A stretch of DNA of 64,000 nucleotides. It comes from Apus apus. Lineage: Eukaryota; Chordata; Aves; Apodiformes; Apodidae. The translations under genes and the position numbers were made by a program. Shown here one piece after another: positions 11,932 to 22,679 of this stretch. The notes under the pieces are model-generated. The model worked only from the letters and a program-made list of their open reading frames with translations, ran no database searches and was not told the DNA's origin. The stretch covers positions 16,174,001 through 16,238,000 of the forward strand of contig NC_067285.1 in the NCBI RefSeq assembly GCF_020740795.1. The letters are read 5' to 3'. The number at the start of each line of letters is the position of its first letter. Position 1 is the first letter of the stretch.

Positions 11932-14900
11932 GTAGCCCGGCGCGGCAGCGGGTCCGCGGGGGGCTGGGGGGCTGCGGGGGGCGGAGGCGGGGGCCGTTCC
12001 CTGCCCCGCGACCCGGGGAAGCGGGGGACCCGCGGGCTCGGCGCCTTTGTGAGTGCGGGCTCTAACGATCGGGGCGGCGGGATGAGGCGGCCGAGCGGGG
12101 TTTCGGTGGAGTTTGCTTTCCTAAACCCTGAGAGTCAGGGAGCCTTCCCCTCGCTTAGTGCTTGGACTGTTTGTGCTCAGTCTTGACAGTTTATCTGGCC
12201 AGACTGTTCTGGCTCTGAGCTTGTAAAAGGCAAAGGGTTCACGCGGTGCGCTCGGTTCTTCTGTTTGGATGTGTTGGTGGGTGTAAGTTTAAACTCTGCA
12301 GAAAGCGTCCTGATGTTATTGTAATCAAACGAACAAAAAAAACCCCAAAACCCACAGCCGAGCAAATACTAGGTGCAGTAGGTCTAGTAGAGGGATTAGG
12401 CAATTCTACTTTGAAGTTGCTTTGGCTGACTCAAAGTTTCGAAGTTGCTTTTTTGGGGCTACATTCCCAATCAAGCATGTTTTATGATCAGAGTTGAAAA
12501 TCAGTTCACTGAACCTGCTAAAAATGTTATTTTGTTGCCTGATAGTACTTGAGTGGATTATTTTTCGTAGAGGTGTGACTGCTAAAGCAATTTTTTATAT
12601 ATATTTTTTTTTTCAGGGGCTTTGGGGGGTACACAGGAGAAGGATAGAATAATTTATTTGCTACCAAAGTTACCATTACTAAAACTGAGTTAGTGTTGTG
12701 AAAGGTGAATTTAAAAGTTTAGTAGGTATGGGTGGGAGTTTTGTTGGTTTGTTTGGGGTTCTTTTTTTCACTTAATAACATGTTTCAGAACTTCAAATTG
12801 ATCTTTAAACTTTGAATTGAAAATTTTGGGCGACTCTGTTCCAACTCCATGTCATCAGAAACTTAATTGCACTCAAAATCCTACTTAATCTGGGCTGTAC
12901 AAGCTAACTCATAAATTTATTCATGATAGCAGAAGACATTGCTGCTGTTCTGCTGTGTGTAAGAGCAGATACTAGCGACTAGGCAGGAGCCTGGGGAATG
13001 TTCTTTTTACTAGTCCAAGTTTTATATTCAGAATAGATCATGCCACAGATTTTTCACATCTGTGGTGTTGGTAGGAGTTTTGTCTTGTGGAGTTCTGCCC
13101 GCAACCCCGATCTGAAACCATGTGAAGCTTATGTATGCTGAAGTGCCCGAGAGCACACTGTAATCAGTGTCAGTGCAACATCAATCGCATCAGATTAAGT
13201 CAGGGTTTAAACACATGCATGCGGCAAGTCCTCTTCCTAACGTTGCTCAGCTAGCTGTTAGTGGCCTATTCCTGGAGACACCTGCAGGAGAACTGGCAGC
13301 ATTGGAACATGCAAGTGCTTCAGTACAAAGTCTGATTGCTCAGATTGAGCTCTATCAGGAGGGGGTTGAGTTAAGCTACTGGACTTTGCGTTGAAGCCGT
13401 TGAGGAAGGAGTACTTGCATACCCTTGCTGTTCCCCTGCTGGGAGGTACAGCTTTTGCAGTAGAGGTAAAAAACAGAAATGGTAAAAGCTAGTCACTCTA
13501 GCCAATTCCCCAATGAAAATATGTTAAATTTTAAAATGTTTTACTAATGCTGTGTAGAACAAATTATTTCTTGGTTGTTCTGTAATGCAGCTGCATTTTT
13601 TTCTGTGAAAAGGGAGCTGAAACAATGGGAGCAGAAGGAGATGGGGTGAAATCCTTTGAAAAGTCCATGATAAATTTGAGAATATTGGCTATGTTAATTT
13701 GACACAAATTGAAACTAAATTATGATTTTAATAAAATTACATGCTGCTGTCTATTTAGGAGCTGAAGCTGCCCTCCTACAAAGGCCAATCTCCCCAGTTA
13801 CATCTGAGAAGATACTTTGCAGATCTGATTGCCATTGTGAGCAATCGGTTCAGGCTCTGTCCCGCTGCACGACATCTAGCTGTGTATCTGTTGGACCTCT
13901 TTATGGATCGTTATGACATATCTATACAGCAGCTGCATGTGGTTGCTCTTTCCTGTTTACTTTTAGCAAGTAAGTATGCAGCATCAAACTTTAACTAGAG
14001 CAATATAGGTTCTGCTGCCAAATACGAGGTGTGTCTTGATGGGATACAGCAGATAGGGGAAACAAAGTGGTTATAAGTGACAGGCAAATTAGTGTATATC
14101 AGTTTGGCCCAATTCTTAGAGCCTTTCTTTAGATTCTTCTCTTGACTTCTGTTCGCACCGGATGAAACTGAGCAGAGAAAAAACAAACTGTGATTAAAAA
14201 ATTATATTTATGCTTGTAAACAATTGGTCTAAGGTGAACTTTCAGAACTTTATTGTAGGAATAGAAAGACTCTTTCTGAGAACATCTCAAAATAGGCAGA
14301 TCAAGTGCTGGAAATGAGACATTTGCATACATGTGATAAAAGAATAAATTAAATAAACCATATGTAGACTGTACTGCACCTGGTGATGGTGCTGTGTGCT
14401 TGTGGGATAATTCAGATTTCATAACTTGTTCTTTAAGCAAGCTAAGGCTAACATACATCCTGTATTGTCACATACTAAATGTAATACCGGAGGAATACAT
14501 TGGTGAATGCAGAGTACTCTGAAGTTACAAATGCTCGTTATGAACAGTGCTGCTTATATTGACCTTGGCTAGATGTGTGGTGTGTATCCATCTTCCAACG
14601 TGTATGGGCCCCTTTTAGATATGGGTGTAGATATGACAAAGAGATACAGGTGTGGGATCCCTGCTGGCATTTGTTCATAAACCAGCAGATTCAGAGAAAT
14701 GGGTCCTGGTAACAGAACTAACTATTGGTTCAGTTTATATTGATCTGTTTCCCTGAATTTATTTTAATTTTCTCAGATATACCACGTTGCAAAGGATGAG
14801 GTGCTGGGTATGAAAACCTTACCTCAGAAACCAGTGTTATCCATTTAGGAAAATGGATTTGCTTTGAAATAATGCCTGATTTTCAGATGAAATTCATGTT

Positions 14901-17900
14901 CTGAAGAGAATTACAATTTTTTAAAAATCACTTCTGCCATCCTTCATAACAAGTTGCAGGTAGAGCCCTTAAAGCCTGGAGTACTCACTCTTCTGATGAG
15001 CAGTGTATTCATGAATCCAGAAAGCACAAACCAGAATGCTATTTTAAACTTTTACCCTATGTGGCTTAAACAAGCAGCTTAATCAGTGGTGCAATAAATT
15101 GGACAAATCACACTGTGACATATCTGATAAGGTTATAGATGTAAGAAGATAAATTATTATGTGGCTCCTGAAACTTTTATTTCTGTAATTACTAGAGTAT
15201 GGGAAACAAACCAACAGACTGGGATGGGTCTTGGATTAAGTCCTGCATAGGTACTTCCACTGTTGGAAAAAAAGTGAATGTTCCGTATGTTCAGTTCTGC
15301 AAAACTCTCTAAAAATGTGCATCTACGACATAACATGTAGTACTGAATAGAGAGTGTAAGATGGAAAGAATTTGCAATGAAATTGAAATAGTACAACCAT
15401 ATGGCAAACTGTATGGAAATGTGACACTTGTTTCTCTTATTAATGGATTTTCTACATATACAGTTTTGCTGCAGGCTAAAAACACAGGCTTTTGACAAGT
15501 TAAAGTCCAAGGAAAGCTGAAGCTGCTAGCAATGTTAAAGTTGAATTGGTATATACGGCAGTGTGGGTTTTCAGATACTGCTGAAATCCACTTGTTTGAA
15601 GTGCTGGAGCAGCTTATCAGCTATCAAATCTAAAAATGTACCTACAATAATGGGCATTAAAAGCAGCCACATTGGCTAGAGCACTAGCTATATTCTAATG
15701 AGTTTTAGAAAAACAGAAAGCTTATGTGGGGGTGGGCGGGTGATTAAAGCCATATGCTGTGGTGTTGTCACATCACCGTGGTATTTCATGGATGATGGAG
15801 ACACATTATACAACAATTTGGTGACCAAAACTTTATGTAGTGCCAATGATGTCCTAATACAACTTACTTCTGCTTTTGGCAACTGGCTTCTGTGTGCAGG
15901 GGCGGGAAAACCAACAGGAAATGTGGCACTGAACAATATTGTAGGTGGTGTTTGACATCATCTGCTGAAATTTAGCCCTTTATAGTATATACCCCTTTTT
16001 GTCTCTGATGACATCTTCCTTTTGAGCTTGGCATCTGCAAGAAAGTTTCAAGCTTGTTTGACATAGTAGAATTGAAATATGACCAATTAAGACATTAGAT
16101 ACAGTCAGCTTTATAGTTCACTCGTGCTGAACTTTTTTTTTCCCTCCTCTTTCTGTTCACCTGAAGGTAAATTTGAAGAAAAGGAAGACAGTGTTCCCAA
16201 ACTTGAACAGTTGAACAGCTTGGGTTGTATGACTAACATGAATTTGGTACTAACAAAACAGAATTTGCTTCATATGGAGTTGTTGTTGCTAGAAACATTT
16301 CAGTGGAATTTGTGCCTCCCAACTGCTGCTCATTTCATCGATTATTACCTTTCTATTGCTGTCCATGAGACTGATCTTCATGATGGCTGGCCAATGGTTT
16401 GCTTAGAGAAGACTAAGTTATATATGGCAAAATATGCTGATTACTTTCTGGAAGTATCACTGCAAGGTGAGTTACCTATTTCAGGTAATCACTCCTTTGT
16501 TGTCTTGACAGACAGTGTCGGAACTTAAATGAATCTTTCTCTTGCTCCTTCTTTCTAGATCATGCATTTTTAAATTATGCCCCTTCTTTAGTTGCTACTG
16601 CCTGTGTAGCTTCTTCAAGGATTATCTTGCGTCTCTCACCAACATGGCCTACCCGACTGCATCATCTTACTGCATACTCCTGGGATTTCCTAGTGCCATG
16701 TATCGAGCGACTATTAATGTAAGTTAACAACAGCAGATTTTCTTATGGCCATTTCCACATCTGTTGGTATGCTTAACTGTTAGCACTGAAAGTAAATTTC
16801 ATTTTCAATTTCAGATTTTCTATTCTAAAAATACTTGGGTGTTGGGTAATATTGTTAGGTAATAACTATTTTGTTCTTTCCAAAAAAGAAAACCTTACCA
16901 GATCTAAGGTCTTTCCTGTTCTTTGAATAAACAAACCCCAGGCTTCCACTTCCATTGATCATCTTTTGGCATGCTTTGAGAATCTGCTAAATAGCCTGTT
17001 ACTGACTGCTCAGAGAAGGAAAAAGAGATAGTTGGAGAGTACTGAAGGTGTAGGAGTTCCTACTTACTCTGAAGACTGTATGCCTTGGAAGTTTAAGGGA
17101 TACTCCAAACAGATTACGAATCAAGCATAGGCACACTGTTTGTGTGGACAGCTTTGGGGGGAGGAAATGACCAGGAGGCTGTATCCATTTTTGCTGTATT
17201 CATTTTTGCACCACAGTGGAGAGATATGGCTGACATGAGATAAAAATGCCAACAAATGCCAAGGGAACCTTTCTGGGAAAGGCCTCTTTTGGCTTTACTA
17301 GAAGCAATGAAAGGGATAGTACCTACAGCATGCAAATGCTGTTGCAGAAGTGTTTTCAGTATTGCACTGGAACATGATAGGCTGGGGAGGGGAGCAAAGC
17401 CTTTTAATCATCTTTGCAGTGCCCCATAAAAAGTTAACAATCTTTTAGGAAAAATTGGTGAGGGGTTGAACCCCAGCTGTCTTCAAGAGATCTGCCATGT
17501 ATAGGCAATAGCAAAAAAATTTAGAAGGTTCTAGGCCTTACTGAAGTGTGTAGGTGGCACTTGCTTAACCTCAGCCGAAGAGCAAGAGTATGCCTAAACA
17601 TATTTGAGACAGGTGTAAAGGAAAGGAAATTCAGGTGAGCTAAACTGTCTAACCTGAGTACTTGGGTGGGTTAGAAAAAAGGTGAGAGGAAGGAAGAAAA
17701 CCAACCACGCATTTTAACTCCCCAAAGCAGGATCCGATATGAATATACCTGTGATCTTTAAGTACTGTAATGTAGCTCTTTAAAAAACCCCTAATATCAT
17801 GTTTTTGAAACCCTTATACTCTACTACCCAATTTAATTGAGCTAGAAGCAGCAAGGAAGTATTAATTTCAGGTCTGGTAGTCTGGCAATTTACTGCAGAA

Positions 17901-18614
17901 CACTAGCAGACCATATTGTACTGGTAATTTTAGCTACTGCTGTATGATTTGTATTCTACTTGACTTTTATCTGCATTCTGTATTGCTATGAAATAAAGTG
18001 AAATGCTGAAAAGAAACTGTGTTGTAAAGAAGCAAATTTTAAAAGCTTAGATGATTTTAAAGGGTAGGCTAAAATTATTTTCTTTTTTTAGAAGCCTTCA
18101 CATCATAGCATCATTTGTTAGAGTGTTCTTAAAAGTTCATCCAAAAGAGTTTAAATTATTTTAATATCTATTCTAATGTATTGTCTTCTCAATTTGTTTT
18201 AGTGCACATGATAATGACGTGAAGGAAGCAAACAAGCAAAAAGGACAACATGCTCAGTCTGCCCAACATACCATATTTCAGACCCCAGCACCAACTGCCC
18301 AGCAGGCTAATGCTCAACAGCACGTACCACAGTATCTCCAGGCTCATCAGTCTTCATTACAGTATCACCATCAGACATCACAGCAGCAAAACTGTCAACA
18401 GATATTATCATCTAATCATACAGCATCTTACCCGCTTCAGACTTGCCCTGCTGCCTTACAGTCTGGTGCTCAGGCTCGAGCCCACGTACAGACTGGTGCT
18501 GCCATGTCACTAGCTGTCCCACTAGAAGTGAAGCCATGTATAAGTGTCTCTTACAATCGGAGTTACCAAGTGAATGGACGATATTCCTGTGTTACTCCCT
18601 GCTTTGAGAGGTGA
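11863..18614 (+). CDS. CCNJ: Cyclin J (five coding exons)
   Basis: The joined exons 11863-11931, 13759-13969, 16167-16466, 16559-16718 and 18203-18614 give 1,152 nt, i.e. 383 residues plus stop, the length expected for vertebrate cyclin J. All junctions are GT-AG and keep the frame. The protein starts [20 protein letters not shown] and ends in ITPCFER-like 'VTPCFER', matching what I know of human cyclin J almost throughout. The N-terminal cyclin box spans about residues 14-143 and includes [17 protein letters not shown] (about 90-106). The cyclin C-terminal domain begins at [12 protein letters not shown] (about 144) and runs to about 245. The rest is a Gln/His-rich, probably disordered tail ending in a conserved block (VEVKPC-like 'LEVKPC...SVSYNRSY'). 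Cyclins bind and activate cyclin-dependent kinases; Drosophila CycJ pairs with Cdk1. Vertebrate partners are less clear. No in-frame damage is seen. Confidence 0.97.
11932..13758 (+). other. CCNJ intron between coding exons 1 and 2
   Basis: The intron starts inside the CpG island with a four-run G-quadruplex motif (11958-11993) and then becomes AT-rich. A 75-codon ORF at 13167-13394 has no recognised domain. Confidence 0.85.
13759..13969 (+). CDS. CCNJ: CCNJ coding exon 2
   Basis: Residues 24-93, in phase 0 at its start and leaving one base (A|GTAAGT) at its end. It encodes the first helices of the cyclin box, including [16 protein letters not shown] and [20 protein letters not shown]. The acceptor is ctatttag. 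Confidence 0.96.
13970..16166 (+). other. CCNJ intron 2
   Basis: About 2.2 kb of AT-rich intronic DNA with no recognised repeat or RNA gene. A 117-codon minus ORF (15157-15510) and a pair of overlapping opposite ORFs (15688-15955) show no known domain. Confidence 0.85.
16167..16466 (+). CDS. CCNJ: CCNJ coding exon 3
   Basis: Residues 94-193. It completes the KFEEKEDS cyclin-box motif across the junction (AGT Ser is split) and contains [15 protein letters not shown] '[20 protein letters not shown]', the hinge between the two cyclin folds. The donor CAAG|GTGAGT leaves one base. Confidence 0.96.
16559..16718 (+). CDS. CCNJ: CCNJ coding exon 4
   Basis: Residues 194-246, the second half of the C-terminal cyclin fold ([19 protein letters not shown], then the [16 protein letters not shown] helix). 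The acceptor is ttctttctag, only 92 bases after exon 3, and the donor is AAT|GTAAGT with two bases left over. Confidence 0.96.
16719..18202 (+). other. CCNJ intron 4
   Basis: AT-rich intron with no recognised element. A hexamer AATAAA near 17,992 lies inside it but nothing suggests it is used. Confidence 0.85.
18203..18614 (+). CDS. CCNJ: CCNJ terminal coding exon
   Basis: Residues 247-383. It opens with the [11 protein letters not shown] segment conserved in cyclin J and continues as a Gln/His/Ser-rich low-complexity stretch (many CAG and CAA codons, mixed rather than a pure repeat). It closes with the conserved EVKPC and SYNRSY blocks and a TGA stop at 18612-18614. The acceptor is aatttgttttag. 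Confidence 0.96.
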
Positions 18615-21395
18615 TAAGTACAAAGTGGTTTTGTGCTTGTTTGTTTGGGGTAGCAGGCTATGCTGAGGGGATTTGTTTGGTTTTTTGTTGAACGTCAAAT
18701 AAGTTTGAGGGGAGCAGATGGAATAAAAAGTGTTGTTCCAAAGAAAAAGCAGCTGGATTGGCAATTGGTGCTGTAGATCAAATACAGACTGCAAAAAATA
18801 CACACAGAACACCCTCTAAAAAGAATGTGTATACCTGGGGGTAATAGTAGTGGTAATAATAACTTCTTACTCTGGCACTCAGAATACTCTGTGCGTCTAA
18901 TACACATCTTTGAAATACTAGTTGAAAGAAAAATAGCTGTGGCCTAACTACAGACTTGCCTTTTAATGAAGGAGATATGCAGTATTATTTTTGAAGGCAT
19001 TTATGTGATACCACCATACAGTATTAACACTTAGTTTAAATTTACTGAAACTTAAAAAATCATTGAATGCCAGACTTCTCCAGATGCCGGGGGACCGCAG
19101 GAAGAAATAAATCTCATCTGGCTAACTCCATACTCTTGCCCCTTTTTCAGCACTTGTGTTGGTTATTTGCTTAAGGCTAAGGCATTTGAGTTAATTGGTA
19201 TTTTGGCTAGTTTTTAAGTTTTGTACCTCATGGGATAGACACTGTTTTTGCTTATTTTCCTATCCTTTTTATGTTTAAAGTAACTCTTTCATACTAACTC
19301 AGGGAATTTTCTATTCATTACTTGGTGCTGCTGGCTTGTACACTTAATTTGGTGTAACTTGAGGGAGGAAGGTAGAGAGGGAAGAGACTATAGCAAGTGG
19401 AGTGGCTTTTCTTCAGAGCATCTATATGCAGAGTACCAAAGGTATATATGTTAGTGTTCACAGAATGCAGATGTGAACTATTGCCCTGCAGTGTGGTACT
19501 GAGTAATTGAAGAAAAGAGAATGTTTCAGCTGAACTTGTACTGTACCAGAATCACTACAGGGGGTGTCATTCCTGTGTACACACACACAAAAATGCATGT
19601 ATTGTCAACCAACAGAAAGCATCCTCCAATTGTACTGACAGTATCACTTGTACAAAAAAAGTATAGTTAAACACTTATAGAAATCCATTCTGTCAGGCAG
19701 AGGGAAATTCTCAGGTAATAGTGGGGCAACTTTTTCTTCTACTGTTTAGGAGTTCCAGAAGAAAATGCAGAGATTTACTCTTCTAAATGAGTGGATCAAA
19801 AATATATTGCAGAGTGAACTGCTTTATCACAGTTAAGGTGCTAATTACATAATTACGGAATTACACTTATCTCCTGTGGAGTGGATAGTCTGAGGGTAGA
19901 AAGCTTCACTCATCCAACTCTTGGATGAAAATGGTGATAGAGATATTAATGGATGATTTTTTTTTTTAATACAAGAAGATACCTGACTTTCTCCTGTGGT
20001 AGAATATGGGAGGAAGAGGTACAGATGACAGGATTCTTCCTACTTTAAAATATCTTTATAGTATGTGGGCTTATGGCTTTTTTGTTTTTGTTCTTTTGCC
20101 ACCTTCTTGTCCCCTGTCTGAGTGGCAGCACATAAAATTTTGTACCATCTAATGACATGAAGTATTGTGAATCTACAGAGACTGTTTTGAAAGCAGAGGC
20201 AATTAAGATATATTATCAATATTAAGATGAAGGCCTTATCACAGGAGAGAGGGCCTTACCATAATGTTCAGAATTGGAGGGAGGACAGCTGTGTCCATTT
20301 TTTCTGGGACTGAATTATAACATGCTACAAAAACCTATTTATTGTTGAGGAGAAGAAATCCTGTTTCTCTTGGTTTGTTGGGTTGTTTTGGTTTTGGGTT
20401 GTTGTTTTTTTTTTTGCATAAATCTCAATTTTTGTCATAAGCTTTTGTAGCATTTATGTGCAAGTCAAGAGGGATAGGAGGGTGAATGAAAGAGATTACG
20501 CCCTCTCTGCTTTATGCTAGAGTTGACTTTGAAATAGGCATAGTGCAGTCAGTTCTTAACTGAAGTCCAAGTTGGTTTGGTTTTGTTGGGTATTTTTCTC
20601 TCCTCTCTTCATCTCTTAGTGAATATTTCCCCATGTCTGAGAGTAGTGTTAAGTAGACACTTTCCACCTCATAAAATGCCATGCTTTTTATTCAGCATTG
20701 TTACCTTTTTAAGAGGTAAATGGACTTCTTTCTGCTGGTTTCATTTTGTTGCAATGCTATATCCAAGTCCTCAGTGCTCTACCTACCTCTGATGCTGTGA
20801 ATGTACAGTCTTGTAATAGACCATGACTTGAAGTAACAGCAGATGCCTGTAGCAATTTTTTCTGTAAAATCTTTAAATCAGCTAACTTGTCATCTTTATT
20901 TGTGACACAGCAGTATAGGCTCTTTGTTTTTGGGTATTAGTAAACTTATCCCATAGGTATTTGATGTATAAAAATTTAACTAATACTTAACACTGGAATC
21001 ATAATGGGCAGGGGGCTTATTCAGTTAGTTAATACTGCAAATTTACGTTTAATAGGGTATTTTTTACTTTTAAGACATTAGGTTAACTGTAAAAAGATCC
21101 ACTACATGCTGTTTGTTTTTAATTTATTACTTAGTCTGAGTTTTTTCTGACACTACAGTTGCATAATGACTACAGAGAAAATGTACACTGAACTGTTTCA
21201 ATATATTATTTAAAAGGGCTTTACCAGTGTACATTAAAAATACACTGTTCTTACTATTAGAACCAAAATGTGTTTTTTATGGCATAAATAAGAATGGTGC
21301 TACTAAATGCAAAATGTCCAAAACAATGGAATCTTTGTGAGTGCTATGCATTCAACTTATTTTTAAAAATAAAACTAGTTTTGAGTAAGAAGGCT
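18615..21395 (+). other. CCNJ: CCNJ 3' untranslated region
   Basis: About 2.8 kb of AT- and T-rich sequence in the same direction as the last exon, with no splice-competent ORF. An early AATAAA lies at 18722-18727, about 110 bases after the stop, and could give a short isoform. The end is placed by the strong signal at 21368. Confidence 0.65.
21368..21373 (+). terminator. Probable CCNJ polyadenylation signal
   Basis: AATAAA is followed 30-65 bases later by a GT-rich stretch (ttttgtgtgtgtttgggggtg), the classic downstream element. This is the best hexamer plus downstream-element pair after the CCNJ stop. Confidence 0.65.
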
Positions 21396-21399
21396 CTGG

Positions 21400-22418
21400 C
21401 GTGTATTATGTTTTTGTGTGTGTTTGGGGGTGAGGGTGGGTGTTTTAAATATGTAAACTGACCCTAATCTGTCTTGCATCATTCCTGTGTATGGGCTGAA
21501 GATGTAGGGGCCTTGTTCTTTTTCCCCACCCTTTCTGTGACACTATAATAAGCTTCAGGAACACTTTGCTTCACAATTAAAAACAAAATAAACAACAACA
21601 AAAAAACACAACAATAGGAAGGAAATCATGCAGGAAGGGGCTTTAAAACAAATTGCACCCTCAGCATATGTTAAACATTGTATGCTTCAACAATGTGTGC
21701 AGGGCACAGCTGTAAAAAAGAAATCAAGAACAAAAGAACTGGAGTAGTTCAAGCGCAGGACTGAGATTTCTTTTTGTTCTCATTGGAAAAAAAAAAAAAG
21801 CAGCAGTGATACTAACAATGTTGTACTTCTAATACTAGAAATCATTTAGGATGCATATTATGTGGATCCTTCAATCTGGAAAGTTTTGTCCTCGCCCTAA
21901 GGGCAGAAAAACTCAAGTCTGTCTAGATTGTCTCCTTGAAATCTCAATTTCTTTAATATTTTTTTACTGTAATTACAAAATAGAACTACCTATTACCTTT
22001 ATGAGTCTCCTAAGCACAGGGACTGCCAGCTACTTTTTCAATATTTCAGGAGAAGTCTCAACTTTAGATTTTAAATTGCAAGTCTGAGACTTTCTGTGTT
22101 TGTACATAACAAGAAAAGCTTTATCTCTGCTTCCTATGACCCAGGTTCATTATCTACATAAAGTATGAGCATATTGTGTTCTTCCAGCATTGCAAATTTA
22201 GCTTAAGAGATAAAACTTAAAGTTAACTCTGTAGTGACTGTCATGACACCAGAAATAAAGATTTTTCTTTGTAATACTGCTGTTAAGAATGTAGAAGCCA
22301 GAAAGTAATGTAGCATCCTCCTAAGCATTTATTCGCTCCACATTCTGAATGTTCATAGGAACAAAAGTGTCTTAAGCAGATAATGCTTTCTCTGACTGAA
22401 CAGTGCCCAATTAGTCTT
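21400..22418. other. Intergenic sequence, no gene recognised
   Basis: AT-rich spacer after the CCNJ poly(A) site. It holds an A-rich tract near 21,590-21,610 and small ORFs without a recognised domain. Confidence 0.55.
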
Positions 22419-22420
22419 AC

Positions 22421-22678
22421 AATCACAGAATGGTTAAGGTTGGATGGTATCTTAAAAGATCATCAGGTTCCAACCTCCCTGCTGTGGGAAGGGACACCTC
22501 ACACTAGATCAAGTTGCACAAAGCCTCATCCAACCTGGCATTGAACACTTCCATGGATGGGGCTTCCACAAGTTCCGTGAGCAACCTATTCCAGTGTCTC
22601 ACCACCCTCGCACTAAAGAATTTCCACCTAATGTCTAACCTAAATTTCCCCTCTTCCAGTTTGATCTGTTACTTTATT
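22421..22678 (-). mobile_element. CR1 LINE 3' end, minus orientation
   Basis: Read on the plus strand it starts 'atcacagaatggttaaggtt', the reverse of the CR1 tail. It continues through 'gatcatcaggttccaacctc' to 'ttccagtgtctcaccaccct' and 'aatttccacctaatgtctaacc'. It is a moderately diverged 5'-truncated copy of about 260 bases. A 63-codon ORF at 22514-22705 lies within it and is not a gene. Confidence 0.88.
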
Positions 22679-22679
22679 A

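Larger units (their letters stand above)
10950..12115 (+). promoter_or_regulatory. CpG-island promoter of CCNJ
   Basis: A sharply bounded GC- and CpG-rich block in an otherwise AT-rich region. It contains GC boxes (runs of gggcgg), two inverted CCAAT boxes and no TATA box at a sensible distance, the architecture of a housekeeping-type vertebrate promoter. It covers the probable non-coding first exon and the first coding exon of CCNJ. Long ORFs on both strands here come from the scarcity of stop codons in GC-rich DNA. Confidence 0.88.

Noticed and set aside
11044..12186. ORFs of 121-219 codons in the CCNJ island
   Set aside because: Same GC-composition effect. The 219-codon plus ORF is in the wrong frame context for most of its length and includes intron sequence.
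13167..13394. 75-codon ORF in CCNJ intron 1
   Set aside because: No match to cyclin J, and the exon structure is complete without it.
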